In this document: piece after piece, positions 42,277-51,572 of the stretch | Position numbering within the stretch: position 1 is the stretch's first letter | Layout of the letters: every line of letters starts with the position of its first letter | Source of the DNA: Actinacidiphila sp. DG2A-62 | GTDB lineage: Bacteria; Actinomycetota; Actinomycetes; Streptomycetales; Streptomycetaceae | Assembly (NCBI RefSeq): GCF_035825295.1 | Contig: NZ_JAYMGI010000002.1 | Coordinates: forward strand, 6,315,501 to 6,379,500 | Length of the DNA stretch: 64,000 nucleotides | Direction: 5' to 3' | Made by a program: the position numbers and the translations under genes | The notes under the pieces: model-generated | What the model saw: only the letters and a program-made list of their open reading frames with translations | The model's database searches: none | What the model was told of the DNA's origin: nothing

Positions 42277-42582
42277 GGAGCGCAACGCTACTCGACCGCG
42301 CCCCGCCCGCGCGATTCGGTCCGCTCCGCCCGCCCGCGAAGCCCCCGAGGGCGCCCCGCCGGGCCCCCGCCGGCGACCCGTGCCGGGCCCCCGCCGCACC
42401 CCCGCGGACCTGGTCCGAACTTGGCCGGTTGTCGGTGTCGCCGCCTGGTGCGTGCCTGGCACACGCGCCTAACGTGAAGCCCGGCAGGCCGGGACCGACG
42501 ACGCGTGGTGACCGCCGGGCCGGCCGTGGCCAACCATCCGGCAGACCCCGTCGCGCCCTTCGGGGTCACGAGAGGAGTACCC
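42277..42582. promoter_or_regulatory. Divergent intergenic region nucS / SCO5389-like gene (306 bp)
   Basis: No gene was found. ACGCTA at 42285-42290 is the complement of the predicted nucS -10. TAACGT near 42469 is a possible -10 for the rightward gene. The remainder is Pro-codon-like G/C-rich DNA without clear structure. Confidence 0.4.
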
Positions 42583-42975
42583 ATGTCCCTCGACGTCTCA
42601 CCGGCCCTTCTCGAAGCGGCCGAGCGAGGCGAGGTCGACGAGCAGGAGTTCGTCGACTGCGTCCGGACGTCCCTCCCGTACGCGTGGGAGATGATCAGCT
42701 CGCTGGTGGCGCAACTCAAGGTCGACGGGGGCGAGTTCGCCGACAACCAGGTGCCGCCGCCCAGCGAGAAGGAGCGCGGCCAGCTGCTGCGCGCGCTGGC
42801 GAGCGACGCGATCCGGGGTGCGCTGCAACGGCACTTCGGGGTGCGGCTGGCGTTCCAGAACTGCCACCGTGTCGCGGTGTTCCCGCTCGACCCCGCGGTC
42901 GACGCGGCGTACGGCAGGTTCACCTCCGTGCGGTCCCAACTGCTCAACCAGTCGCCGGAGTTGCGCGACTGCTGA
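42583..42975 (+). CDS. SCO5389-family conserved protein
   Basis: A 130-residue soluble protein beginning MSLDVSPALLEAAERGEVDE, with LPYAWEMISSLVAQLKVDGGEFADNQ and LNQSPELRDC at the end. It matches a streptomycete family that stands beside nucS and has no described function. No catalytic motif, membrane segment or DNA-binding motif is visible; it looks alpha-helical. ATG 42583 has AGAGGAG five bases upstream. Confidence 0.8.
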   Translation: MSLDVSPALLEAAERGEVDEQEFVDCVRTSLPYAWEMISSLVAQLKVDGGEFADNQVPPPSEKERGQLLRALASDAIRGALQRHFGVRLAFQNCHRVAVFPLDPAVDAAYGRFTSVRSQLLNQSPELRDC

Positions 42976-43076
42976 GTCCTGGCGGCGCCCGGTACGGGCG
43001 GACGGGGGAGCACGCCCGCCCGCGCCGGGCGGCCCGGCGGACGTAAACCCGTCCAAGGCCGCCCACATGCGCCGGA

Positions 43077-44102
43077 TCAGGCCAGTTCCGGAAGCACCTC
43101 CGCGCCGAGCCTGGCGATGTTCTGCAACGTCGTCGGCAGGTCGCCCGAGCCCTCCGCGAGCAGCGCGAACCGGGTGATGCCGGTCGCCTCCGCGGTCGCC
43201 GCGAGCCGGTCGGCGCACAGCCGCGGCGGCCCCACCGGGTGCAGCCCGCAGAGGAGTTCGGTGTACGCGTGCGGGTCGCGCATCGCCCGCGGGCTGCCGT
43301 CCAGGGTGCGGTGCGCGGACAGCCCCTGCTGCAGCCACCCGGGCATCGCCTTGAGCAGCGTCTCCACCGCGTCCTGCCGCGTGTCCGCGACCTGCACGAC
43401 GCCCGCCGAGACGTGCGGCGCCGCCTCGACCGCCTCGCGCGGATGGCCCGCGGCCAGCGCGGCGCGCCGCCACAGCCCGACCATCCCGGCCTTCTCCTCG
43501 TCGCCGCAGTGCATCCCCAGCAGCATCGGCAGCCCGCGCGCGGCGGCCAGCCGTACGGTCTCGGGCGAGGTGCACGCCACCACCACCGGCGGTCCCGGCC
43601 GGCCGTCCAGCTCGTCCGAGCGCGGCACCACCGGCACCTCGCGGAACGCGTACCGCGGCCCCCGCCCGGCCACCGCGGGCTCGCGCAGCCAGCGCAGCAG
43701 CAGGTCGAGCGACTCGGGGAAGCCCGCCTCGAACGCCGCCAGGTCCGCGCCGAAGACCTCCAGGTCCACCCACGGCCCACCGCGGCCCACGCCGAGGGTG
43801 AACCGCCCGCCGGACAGCAGGTGCAGCAGCGCTGCCTGCTCGCCGAGCGCCACCGGGTGCGAGGTCGGCAGTACGCTGACGGCCGTGCCGATGCCTATCC
43901 GCCGGGTGCGGCCGAGTAGGACCCCCGCGAGGGTGATGGCCGACGGGCAGACGCCGTAGGGCACGAAATGGTGTTCCGCCAGCCAGACCGCGTCGAGGCC
44001 GGCCGCCTCCGCCGCGACGGCCGCGGCGGCCGTCCGGTGCAGGGCCTCGCCCTGGCCCTGGCCCGGGAACTGCGCCGCGACGGCGAACGTCCCAACTCGC
44101 AT
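43077..44102 (-). CDS. LLM-class flavin-dependent oxidoreductase (luciferase-like)
   Basis: A 341-residue TIM-barrel enzyme of the bacterial luciferase family, expected to use FMNH2 or F420H2. Signatures are EAAGLDAVWLAEHHF, IGIGTAVSVLPTSHPVALGEQ, LSGGRFTLGVGRG and GLPMLLGMH. AAGGAGG lies before the ATG. A perfect 12-bp palindrome is 34 bp upstream. The substrate cannot be predicted. Confidence 0.87.
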   Translation of the reverse strand: MRVGTFAVAAQFPGQGQGEALHRTAAAAVAAEAAGLDAVWLAEHHFVPYGVCPSAITLAGVLLGRTRRIGIGTAVSVLPTSHPVALGEQAALLHLLSGGRFTLGVGRGGPWVDLEVFGADLAAFEAGFPESLDLLLRWLREPAVAGRGPRYAFREVPVVPRSDELDGRPGPPVVVACTSPETVRLAAARGLPMLLGMHCGDEEKAGMVGLWRRAALAAGHPREAVEAAPHVSAGVVQVADTRQDAVETLLKAMPGWLQQGLSAHRTLDGSPRAMRDPHAYTELLCGLHPVGPPRLCADRLAATAEATGITRFALLAEGSGDLPTTLQNIARLGAEVLPELA

Positions 44103-44135
44103 CGCTCACTCCCTCCTTGCCAGTTTTCTAACGCC

Positions 44136-44147
44136 TGGCACGTGCCA
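44136..44147. promoter_or_regulatory. Palindrome TGGCACGTGCCA upstream of the LLM gene
   Basis: A perfect 12-bp palindrome centred on CACGTG, 34-45 bases before the LLM start and on the far side of the ribosome binding site. It is a candidate operator; no neighbouring regulator is obvious. Confidence 0.35.
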
Positions 44148-44305
44148 AAGGCACGGCTTTCCGGGGAGTTTTCATGATTTTCGGCAGCGACGCCGCAGAT
44201 GGACGTGTTCGGCCCGGCGGCCGGCGCCGCGTAATCTGGAGGGGCAGTCAGCCGAGTCCGCCCGGGTCCCTGCGGCCCCAGCAGTCCCCCCACCGCGAGG
44301 TGCCC

Positions 44306-44644
44306 GTGTCGCCGCGACGTAACCGCCCGCACAAGCCGGCCGCTCAGGGCTCCCGCGGGGCCGGGCACGAGGAGGGGGACGGCGTCTCCTACGGCCACGG
44401 CGGCACGGTCGAGGAGTGGCGCGGCGAGGAATGGGTGGTCCGCGCGGTCGCCGGCGCGGCCTCGTCGAAGTGGTACCGCTGCCCGGGGTGCGATCAGGAG
44501 ATCGCGCCGGGTACGCCGCATGTGGTCGCTTGGCGCGAGCACGGCGGGGTGGACGACCGGCGGCACTGGCACCGGGCATGCTGGAACGCGAAGGAACGCC
44601 GGACCAGCAAGGTCCAGCGTTCCCGCAACGCCCCGCGTCACTGA
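44306..44644 (+). CDS. Small putative zinc-binding protein (labelled ATP/GTP-binding in relatives)
   Basis: A 112-residue basic protein with C-x2-C (YRCPGCDQEI) and a downstream H-x-H-x3-C (HWHRACW), a plausible treble-clef zinc site. The N-terminus (SPRRNRPHKP) is basic and disordered. No Walker motif is seen, so the ATP/GTP-binding label used for relatives is not supported here. GTG 44306 has GAGG upstream; TAATCT at 44232-44237 is a candidate -10. It converges with the ABC permease gene. Confidence 0.75.
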   Translation: MSPRRNRPHKPAAQGSRGAGHEEGDGVSYGHGGTVEEWRGEEWVVRAVAGAASSKWYRCPGCDQEIAPGTPHVVAWREHGGVDDRRHWHRACWNAKERRTSKVQRSRNAPRH

Positions 44645-44659
44645 TCCTCGGCGCGGGCG

Positions 44660-45436
44660 TTACGCGTCGCGGGACTTGAGGAGGACGAAGCCGCCGAGGA
44701 GCGCCGCGGCGACCCAGACGGCCATGATCGCGATGCCGCCCCACGGGCCGTACGACGTGTGGTTGTCGGGGTCGGCCACCACCTGCATGATCTTCTGGCC
44801 CGCCTGGTCCGGCAGGTACTTCGCGACCTTCTTCACGCCCGGGATCGCCGACAGGATGCTGGAGACGATGAAGAAGAACGGGATCAGGGTGCCCAGCGCG
44901 ACCATCGGGCTGCGGACCATCGTCGCGACGCCGTAGGCGAACAGCACCATCAGCGTCATGTAGATCGCCGCGCCGACCAGCGCGCGCACCACGTGCGCGT
45001 CGCCGAGCGAGGCGGTCTTGTGGCCGCTGAGCACGCCCTGCCCGACGAAGAACGACACGAAGCTGATCACGATGCCGATGACGAAGGTCAGCGCCGCGGC
45101 GACCGCCGCCTTGCAGACGTAGAACGTGGTGCGCTGCGGCACCGCGGCCAGCGAGGTGCGGATCATGCCGGTGCTGTACTCGCTGGCGATCAGCAGCGTG
45201 CCGAACGCGATCAGCGCGAGCTGGCCGAGGAACAGTCCGGCCAGGCTGGTGTTGGTCGGGTCGAAGGTGAACTTGTCGGTGAGGCTCATGTCGTCCCAGT
45301 TGATCCGGTACGCCAGGCAGATCAGCCCGCTGACGACGACGGTGAGCAGCAGCGCGAGGGTGAGCGTCCAGACCGTGGAGCGCACGGACTTGACCTTGGT
45401 CCACTCGGACTGGAGGACGGCGGACGGCGCGGCCAT
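44660..45436 (-). CDS. ABC transporter permease (ABC-2 type)
   Basis: A 258-residue membrane protein with about six hydrophobic segments and the N-terminal LQSEWTKVKSVRSTVWTL typical of ABC-2 exporters, plus LLIASEYSTGMIRTSLAAVP. It starts one base after the stop of the ATPase gene (TGACATG), so the two are translationally coupled and form one exporter. The substrate is unknown. Confidence 0.88.
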   Translation of the reverse strand: MAAPSAVLQSEWTKVKSVRSTVWTLTLALLLTVVVSGLICLAYRINWDDMSLTDKFTFDPTNTSLAGLFLGQLALIAFGTLLIASEYSTGMIRTSLAAVPQRTTFYVCKAAVAAALTFVIGIVISFVSFFVGQGVLSGHKTASLGDAHVVRALVGAAIYMTLMVLFAYGVATMVRSPMVALGTLIPFFFIVSSILSAIPGVKKVAKYLPDQAGQKIMQVVADPDNHTSYGPWGGIAIMAVWVAAALLGGFVLLKSRDA

Positions 45437-45437
45437 G

Positions 45438-46607
45438 TCAGCGGCCCTTCTTCGAGTTCTTGCGGTTCTTGTCGGCCCACTGCGCGCCCCACTGCGGCGC
45501 GGGCGGCTGCTGCTGCGGCGCCCCGGGGGGCACGGGCGCGTTCGGCGGGTACTGCGTCCCGGGCGGCGCCTGGACCCCGGGCGGAACCGGCGCACCCGGC
45601 GGAACCGGCGCACCCGGCGCGCCCGGCGGGACCGGCGGGAAGGGCCCGCCCGGCGGCACCGGCGGCACCGCCCCCGGCGGCAGCTGGCCGCCCGGCGTCA
45701 CCGCGCCGTGCGCGTGGTACTCCACCGACTCCGCGGTGAGCTGCATGAACGCTTCCTCCAGCGACGCCCGCTGCGGGCTCAGCTCGTGCAGCACCAGCCG
45801 GTGCTGCGCGGCCAGTTCGCCCAGCGCGGCCGCGTCCCCGTCCGGGATCTCGAACGAGCCGTCACCGGCCTCCACCGCGGTCAGCCCCGCGGCCCGCGCG
45901 ACGTCCTTGAACCGCTCCCGCTCCGGCGTGCGCAGCCGCACGAACGAGCGGGAGTTCTGCTCGATGAAGTCGGCCATCGAGGTGTCCGCGAGCAGCCGGC
46001 CGCGGCCGATCACGATGAGGTGCTCGGCGGTCAGCGCCATCTCGCTCATCAGGTGGCTGGAGACGAAGACCGTACGGCCCTGCGCCGCCAGACCCTTCAT
46101 CAGGTTCCTGATCCAGTGGATGCCCTCCGGGTCCAGCCCGTTGACCGGCTCGTCGAACATCAGGATCTCCGGGTCGCCGAGCAGCGCGCCCGCGATGCCC
46201 AGGCGCTGGCCCATGCCCAGGGAGAAGCCCTTGGAGCGCTTCTTGGCCACCGCCGTCAGGCCGACGGTCTCCAGCACCTCGTCCACCCGGCGCCGCGGGA
46301 TGCGGTTGGACTGCGCGATGCACAGCAGGTGGTTGTACGCGGTGCGCCCGCCGTGGATGGCCTTCGCGTCCAGCAGCGCGCCGATGTGCTTCAGCGGCTC
46401 GCTCAGCTGCGCGTAGTGCTTTCCGTCGATCCGCACGTCGCCGGCGGTCGGCGTGTCGAGACCGAGCAGCATCCGCATGGTCGTGGACTTGCCCGCGCCG
46501 TTCGGCCCGAGGAAGCCGGTCACCACGCCGGGGCGCACGGTGAAGGTCAGTCGGTCGACAGCGGTCTTGTCCCCGTACCGCTTGGTGAGCCCCTGCAACT
46601 CAATCAT
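45438..46607 (-). CDS. ABC transporter ATP-binding protein with proline-rich C-terminal tail
   Basis: The 389-residue protein has Walker A GPNGAGKST, the signature FSLGMGQRLGIAGALLGD, Walker B ILMFDEPVNGLD and the H-loop SSHLMSE. After the nucleotide-binding domain and a DUF4162-like stretch, residues about 300-375 are repeats of PPGAPVPPG type, ending in a Lys/Arg-rich tip (DKNRKNSKKGR). TAGCCT on the minus strand lies seven bases before the ATG, suggesting a leaderless mRNA. It pairs with the coupled permease downstream. Confidence 0.9.
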   Translation of the reverse strand: MIELQGLTKRYGDKTAVDRLTFTVRPGVVTGFLGPNGAGKSTTMRMLLGLDTPTAGDVRIDGKHYAQLSEPLKHIGALLDAKAIHGGRTAYNHLLCIAQSNRIPRRRVDEVLETVGLTAVAKKRSKGFSLGMGQRLGIAGALLGDPEILMFDEPVNGLDPEGIHWIRNLMKGLAAQGRTVFVSSHLMSEMALTAEHLIVIGRGRLLADTSMADFIEQNSRSFVRLRTPERERFKDVARAAGLTAVEAGDGSFEIPDGDAAALGELAAQHRLVLHELSPQRASLEEAFMQLTAESVEYHAHGAVTPGGQLPPGAVPPVPPGGPFPPVPPGAPGAPVPPGAPVPPGVQAPPGTQYPPNAPVPPGAPQQQPPAPQWGAQWADKNRKNSKKGR

Positions 46608-46627
46608 GCACGCGAGGCTAGCAACAA

Positions 46628-46661
46628 CCGAACCCCCGCCCGAGGAGGGACGGGGGTTCGG
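46628..46661 (-). terminator. Hairpin downstream of filP
   Basis: An 11-bp stem CCGAACCCCCG / CGGGGGTTCGG with further CCC-GGG pairing. It lies between filP and the ABC genes, which are transcribed in the same direction, and should separate them. Confidence 0.7.
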
Positions 46662-46749
46662 CGCTACGCGTGGACCGCGGGGATCCTGTCGCCGAGCGGG
46701 CCGACGGGACCGACGGGACCGACGGCCCGCCGGCAAAGACCGCCGCGGG

Positions 46750-47688
46750 TCAGCGGGACTGCTGGGCCGGGACGCCGCGCGAGATCGGCTCGTCGTCGGC
46801 GGGCGCGCCCGCCGCGGCGACCGCCGCACCGGTCAGCGTGGCCAGCATCTCGCGGACGTTGGTCAGCTGGGCGTTGATGCTGTCGCGGCGGTTGGTGAGC
46901 GCCGCCAGCTCGCGCTCGGACTCGCTGCGGATGCGGTCGGCCTTGGCGTTCGCGTCCGCGACGATGTCCTCGGACTGGCGCTGCGCGGTCTCCACCGTCT
47001 GGCGGGCGCGGCGCTCGGCGTCGGTACGCAGCTTCTCCGCCTCCAGCCGCAGCTGCTCGGCGCGGTGCTCGATCTCCGCCAGCCGCTTCTCCGCCTTGGC
47101 CTGACGGGACGCCAGGTCGCGCTCGGACTGCTCGCGGCGCTTGGCCAGGTTGGTCTCGAAGTCGGCGGCGGCCTGGGCGGCCTTGGCGCGGGTCTCCTCG
47201 AACAGCGCGTCGGCCTCCTCACGCTTGGCCGCGGCGTCCTTCTGCGCCTCCGCGCGCAGCTGGCCGGCGTCGCCCTTCGCCTTCTCGACGATGCGCGCGC
47301 CCTCGTCCTCCGCCTTGGCCTTGCGGTCCGCGGCGTAGCTCTCCGCGTCGCTGCGCACCTGGTTGGCGGCGGCCTCGGCCAGCTCGCGGTGCTGCTCGGC
47401 GGCCCGGCGGGCCTCCTCGCGCAGGTCCTTCGCCTCCTCCTCGGCGAGGCGGAGGATCTTCTCCACCCGGGCGCCGAGGCCCGCGTAGGACGGCTCCGAG
47501 TCGTTCATTTGAGCCTGGGCGTTCTGGGTTTCGAGGTGCAGCTCCTCGATGCGCTTCTCCAGCGCGGTGATGCGCGTCAGCGCACTGTCGCGGTCGGCGA
47601 CGAGCTTGGTGATGCGGTCGTCCACCTGACCGCGGTCGTAACCACGCCGCACGAGCTCGAAGCCGAAGGGGGAGGAAGTGTCGCTCAT
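46750..47688 (-). CDS. filP: Intermediate-filament-like coiled-coil protein FilP
   Basis: FilP builds filaments at hyphal tips and works with Scy and DivIVA in polar growth. The 312-residue product begins with a DivIVA-like N-terminus (FGFELVRRGYDRGQVDDRITKL), followed by an almost uninterrupted coiled coil rich in Glu, Ala, Arg and Lys (about 35-290). Length matches the S. coelicolor protein (about 310). It lies 103 bp after scy on the same strand, the known arrangement. Older annotations call it cellulose-binding protein. Confidence 0.88.
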   Translation of the reverse strand: MSDTSSPFGFELVRRGYDRGQVDDRITKLVADRDSALTRITALEKRIEELHLETQNAQAQMNDSEPSYAGLGARVEKILRLAEEEAKDLREEARRAAEQHRELAEAAANQVRSDAESYAADRKAKAEDEGARIVEKAKGDAGQLRAEAQKDAAAKREEADALFEETRAKAAQAAADFETNLAKRREQSERDLASRQAKAEKRLAEIEHRAEQLRLEAEKLRTDAERRARQTVETAQRQSEDIVADANAKADRIRSESERELAALTNRRDSINAQLTNVREMLATLTGAAVAAAGAPADDEPISRGVPAQQSR

Positions 47689-47791
47689 GGGGTTCCTGTC
47701 GATTCAGACCGGTTGAGGTGATAGGGGGAATCCTAGGGGCCCGGACGGCGTGTCACCGAGCCATTGCGCATCAGGTATGGAAAATGTGCGC

Positions 47792-50700
47792 TCAATCGAG
47801 TGGAGCATCGTCGTTGCGCTTGCCACTCGTTCGGGTGGTTCCTGCCGAGGCGCCCGCCGCGACGGCGTTCTTCGTGCCGGCGCCCGGCGTCTCGAACGAC
47901 TCCAGCGCCTCCAGCACGTCCTGCACCCGGGAGATCTCCGCGTTGATGTCCTCCCGGCGGCGCATCAGCGTGTCCAGTTCGCGTCTGCCCTCGGCGACCA
48001 TCCGCTCGGCCTCCGCGCGTGCCTCCCCCTTGACCCGCTCGGCCTCCCGCTCGGCCTCGGTCCGCTTCTGCTCGGCCTCCTTCAGCAGGCCCTCCACCTT
48101 CTTCACCGCCGCGATACGGACCTTGGTCGCCTCCGAGGTCGCGGTCGACTTGATCTCCGCGGCCTTCGCCTCCGCCTCGGCGAGCTGCTCGGTCGCGGCG
48201 GCCACCAGCTTGTCGACCCGCTCGCCGACCGACTTCATCGCCTCCGCGGCCTCCTTGCGGGCGCGCTCGTGCAGCTCTTCGACCTCCGCCTCCACCCGCC
48301 GGCGCAGCTCGTCGGTGCGGTCGCGGGTCTCGGTGGCGTGGGTGCGGGCCTCGTGCAGCAGGGTGTCGGCGTCCTGACGGGCCTTCTCCACCAGGCCGTT
48401 GCCCTCCGCGGTGCCCTCGGCGACCAGCCGCTCGGCCTCCGCGCGGGCCGCGCCCACCATCGCGTCCGCCCGCTCCTCGGCCTCGGCCGCGGTCTTCACC
48501 GCCTCCGCCTGCGCCTTGCCGATCAGCTCGTCGGCCTGCTCCGCGGCCTCGCTGCGGCGCTTGTTGGCCGCCTCGCGCGCCTCGTCCAGCATCCGCTGGG
48601 AGTTCGCCCGGGACTGCTCGGCCTCGTGCTCCGCGGCGGCCAGCGCCTCGCGGGACTTGGCGCCCAGCCGCTCCGCCTCCTCGCGGGCCTTGCCGACGAG
48701 CTGGTCGGCCTGGTTCGCGGCGTCGGTGCGCAGCCGGTTGGCGTCCTCGCGGGCCTGCGCGCGCAGCCGGTCGGACTCCTCTATCGCCTCGGTGACCGTG
48801 CGGTCGGCCAGCGAACGGGCCTCGGCCGCCTCCTCGTGCGCCTCCCGGCGCATCCGCGCCGCGTCCTCCGAGGCGCGCTCCCGCTCGGAGTTGGCGTCCG
48901 CGTGCAGCCGGTCCGCCTCGCCCTGCGCGTCCGCGCGCAGCTGCTGCGCGGCGTGCTCGGCCGCCGAGCGCAGCCCGGCGATCTCCTCCTCGGCCTCGGC
49001 GTGCAGATGCGCCACCGAGTCCCGCACCTGCTGCGCGGTCGCCTCCGCCGCGGCGACCAGCTCGGTCGCCCGCTGCTCCGCCTCGGCCACCAGCCGGTCG
49101 GCCTCGGCCGCCGCCTCCTCCACCCGTCGGCGGGCGGTCGCCAGCAGCTCGTCGCTGTCCCGGCGGGCCTGCTCGCGCTCCTGGCCGGCCTCGGTGCGCG
49201 CCGCCTCCAGCAGCTCCTCGGCCTCGCGCCGGCGGCGGGCCGCCTCCTCCTTGGCCGCGGCCAGCGCCTCGGCCGCCTCGACGCCCAGCCGCTCGGCCGC
49301 CGCCGCGGCCTCGGCGCGCACCCGGTCGGCGGTCTCCTGCGCCTCCGTCCTGCGCTGCTCGGCCTCCGCCGCCGCGTCGGCCTGCAGCCGCACCGCGACG
49401 GACTCGCCCTCGGCGCGGGTCTGCGCCGCGTCCGCCGCGGCCTCGTCGCGCAGCCTGACCGCCTCGGCCTCGGCCTGCTCCAGCAGGGTGCGGTTGCGCT
49501 CGGCGGTCTCCTGCCGCAGCCGCTCCGCCTCCTCGGCGGCCTCGGCGCGGATGCGGTCCGCCTCCGCGTGCGCGTCCCGCAGGCCCTGCTCGGCCGCGGT
49601 CAGCCGGGCCTCGGCCTCCTCGCGCAGCCGGACCAGGTCCGCCTCGGCCTCGGCGCGCATCCGGGCCACCAGGGAGTCGGCCTCGGCGCGCTGCTCCTGG
49701 GCGGCCCGCTCGGCGCCCTCCTTCAGCGCGGCGGCCTGCCGCTCGGCCTCGGCGTGCAGCTCCTCGGCCTCCGCGCGGGCGGCCCGCAGCGCCTCCTCGG
49801 CCTTGTCGTTCAGCGCCGAGGCACGCTCCACGGACTCGGTGCGCATCCGCTCGGCCTCGACGGACGCGCCCTGGCGCATCTCGTCGCCGTCGGCCTTGGC
49901 CTTGGCGAGCAGCTCCTCGGCCTTGCTCGCGGCCTCCTCGATCTGCTGGACCGCCTCGCGCCGGGCCTCGCCGCGGATCCGCTCGCCCTCGGCGACCGCC
50001 TCGGCGCGCAGCTGCTCGGCCTCGCCGCGCAGCCGCCGGGCCTCCTCCTGCAGCTCGACGGTGCGGGCCCGGTACTCCTCGGTGTCGTCCTGGGCGGCGC
50101 CGCGCAGCTCCTGTGCCGAGGTCTCGGCCTCGCTGCGCAGCCGCTCGGCCTCCGCCTCGGCCTCCCGGCGGATGCGCTCGGCCTCCTCGGCCGCGGCCTT
50201 CGTGGTGGACTTCGCGTCCTCCGACGCCTTGGTGAGGATCTCCTCGGCGGACCTGGCGGCCTGCGCGAGCTGGGCGGCGGCGTCCTCCTGGGCCTTGGCC
50301 CTGGCCGCCTCCTGCGCCTCGGCCCTGATCCGCTCGGCCTCCGCGCGGGCGTCGGCGACGGTCTGCTCGGCCTCCGCCTTCGCCGCCTCCGCCTCCTTGG
50401 TGGCCTCGGCGACCATCCGGGCGATCTCGGCGCGCGCGGTGCGGGTGCGCTGCTCGTTCTCGGTCTCGGTGGCGGCCAGCCGCTTGGCGGCGCCGGCGGC
50501 GGCCTCCTCGCGCAGCCGGTCGGCCTCGGCGCGGGCGGTGCGCAGCGCCTCGTCGGCCTCCCGCATCCGCTCCTCGGCCAGCCGGGACAGCTCGGCGGCG
50601 CGGGTACGGGCCTCGTCGGACTCGCTGCGGGTGGAGGTGCGCAGCTGCTCGGCCTCGGTGGTGGCCTCCGCGGCCTGCGCGGACGCGGCGGTCAGCAGCC

Positions 50701-51346
50701 GCTCGGCGTCGGCACGGGCCCGGCGCAGCAGCTGCTCGGCCTCGGCGCGGGCCGCCTCGGCCTCCTGGGTCAGCCGCTGGCTGGTCTGCTCGGCGAGCCG
50801 GGTGGCCTCGGCGCGGGCCGCGGCGAGCGCCGCCTCGGCCTCCGCGCGGGTCTCCTCCAGCAGCCTGCGGGCCTGGGACTCGCTGCGGGCTCGCAGCTGC
50901 TCGGCCCACGCCACGTTCTCGTTGACGTGCGTCTCGACGGTGGCGCGGCGCTCGGCCAGCTCCTCGTCCAGCTGGCGGCGCCGGGCGGTGGCCTCGGCGT
51001 GCCACTGGGCCTCGAACCGGGACTGGTGCTCGGCCTGCTCCTGGAGCAGCCGCTGGGTCTGGGCGCGCGCCTCGCGCAGCTCCCGCTCGGCGTCGGCGCG
51101 CAGCTGGTCGGCCTGGATCTGGGCGTTGCGCAGCAACTGGTCGGCCTGGTGCCCGATGGTGTCGTACGCCGGGCGGGCGGCGAGATTGCGCCGCGCCTCG
51201 TGCAGCTTGGCGCGCAGCACCTCGACCTGGTACCCGAGGTCGTCGGCGTGGTCGACGGCCTTGCCCCGCTCGGTCCGAAGCCGCTCCATCTCGGCTTCGA
51301 GCAGGGAGAGGTGGTCGTCAGCCCGGTAGCTGTCGTTGCCCCGCAC
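47792..51346 (-). CDS. scy: Polarity scaffold coiled-coil protein Scy
   Basis: Scy organises the tip-organising centre that recruits DivIVA, FilP and ParA. The 1184-residue product has a short N-terminus (DDHLSLLEAEMERLRTERGKAVDHADDLGYQVEVL) and then more than 1000 residues of Ala/Glu/Arg coiled coil with repeated AEAERLRxEA-like words. It ends in RRREDINAEISRVQDVLEALESFE and a disordered tail. The start is taken as GTG at 51344-51346 by analogy with the family; an in-frame start 33 bases upstream is possible. It is followed by filP. Confidence 0.86.
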   Translation of the reverse strand: MRGNDSYRADDHLSLLEAEMERLRTERGKAVDHADDLGYQVEVLRAKLHEARRNLAARPAYDTIGHQADQLLRNAQIQADQLRADAERELREARAQTQRLLQEQAEHQSRFEAQWHAEATARRRQLDEELAERRATVETHVNENVAWAEQLRARSESQARRLLEETRAEAEAALAAARAEATRLAEQTSQRLTQEAEAARAEAEQLLRRARADAERLLTAASAQAAEATTEAEQLRTSTRSESDEARTRAAELSRLAEERMREADEALRTARAEADRLREEAAAGAAKRLAATETENEQRTRTARAEIARMVAEATKEAEAAKAEAEQTVADARAEAERIRAEAQEAARAKAQEDAAAQLAQAARSAEEILTKASEDAKSTTKAAAEEAERIRREAEAEAERLRSEAETSAQELRGAAQDDTEEYRARTVELQEEARRLRGEAEQLRAEAVAEGERIRGEARREAVQQIEEAASKAEELLAKAKADGDEMRQGASVEAERMRTESVERASALNDKAEEALRAARAEAEELHAEAERQAAALKEGAERAAQEQRAEADSLVARMRAEAEADLVRLREEAEARLTAAEQGLRDAHAEADRIRAEAAEEAERLRQETAERNRTLLEQAEAEAVRLRDEAAADAAQTRAEGESVAVRLQADAAAEAEQRRTEAQETADRVRAEAAAAAERLGVEAAEALAAAKEEAARRRREAEELLEAARTEAGQEREQARRDSDELLATARRRVEEAAAEADRLVAEAEQRATELVAAAEATAQQVRDSVAHLHAEAEEEIAGLRSAAEHAAQQLRADAQGEADRLHADANSERERASEDAARMRREAHEEAAEARSLADRTVTEAIEESDRLRAQAREDANRLRTDAANQADQLVGKAREEAERLGAKSREALAAAEHEAEQSRANSQRMLDEAREAANKRRSEAAEQADELIGKAQAEAVKTAAEAEERADAMVGAARAEAERLVAEGTAEGNGLVEKARQDADTLLHEARTHATETRDRTDELRRRVEAEVEELHERARKEAAEAMKSVGERVDKLVAAATEQLAEAEAKAAEIKSTATSEATKVRIAAVKKVEGLLKEAEQKRTEAEREAERVKGEARAEAERMVAEGRRELDTLMRRREDINAEISRVQDVLEALESFETPGAGTKNAVAAGASAGTTRTSGKRNDDAPLD

Positions 51347-51572
51347 TCCGCGGTCCCATCGGTCTCCTGGCGTCCTCACCCGCCGACCGGGTGAGATCCT
51401 CCGTCACCCCGTTTCGCGACGGGGCTGTACGAGGAATGGTGTCAGATCAGCGTCGCGGGGCGGGAGCGTACGAAGGTGCTCGCCCCGTGGACCCGGCCAC
51501 TCTACCGGGCAGAACGGGGGCAACGTCAGTGGTCCCGTGCGGTCTTCGGCCGTTGTGGCCGGTCTTGCGCGG

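Noticed and set aside
48399..51329. 976- and 1214-codon plus-strand frames opposite scy
   Set aside because: They are Ser/Ala/Arg- or Leu/Gly-rich mirror images of the repetitive coiled coil; the minus strand has the Scy N-terminal and C-terminal signatures.
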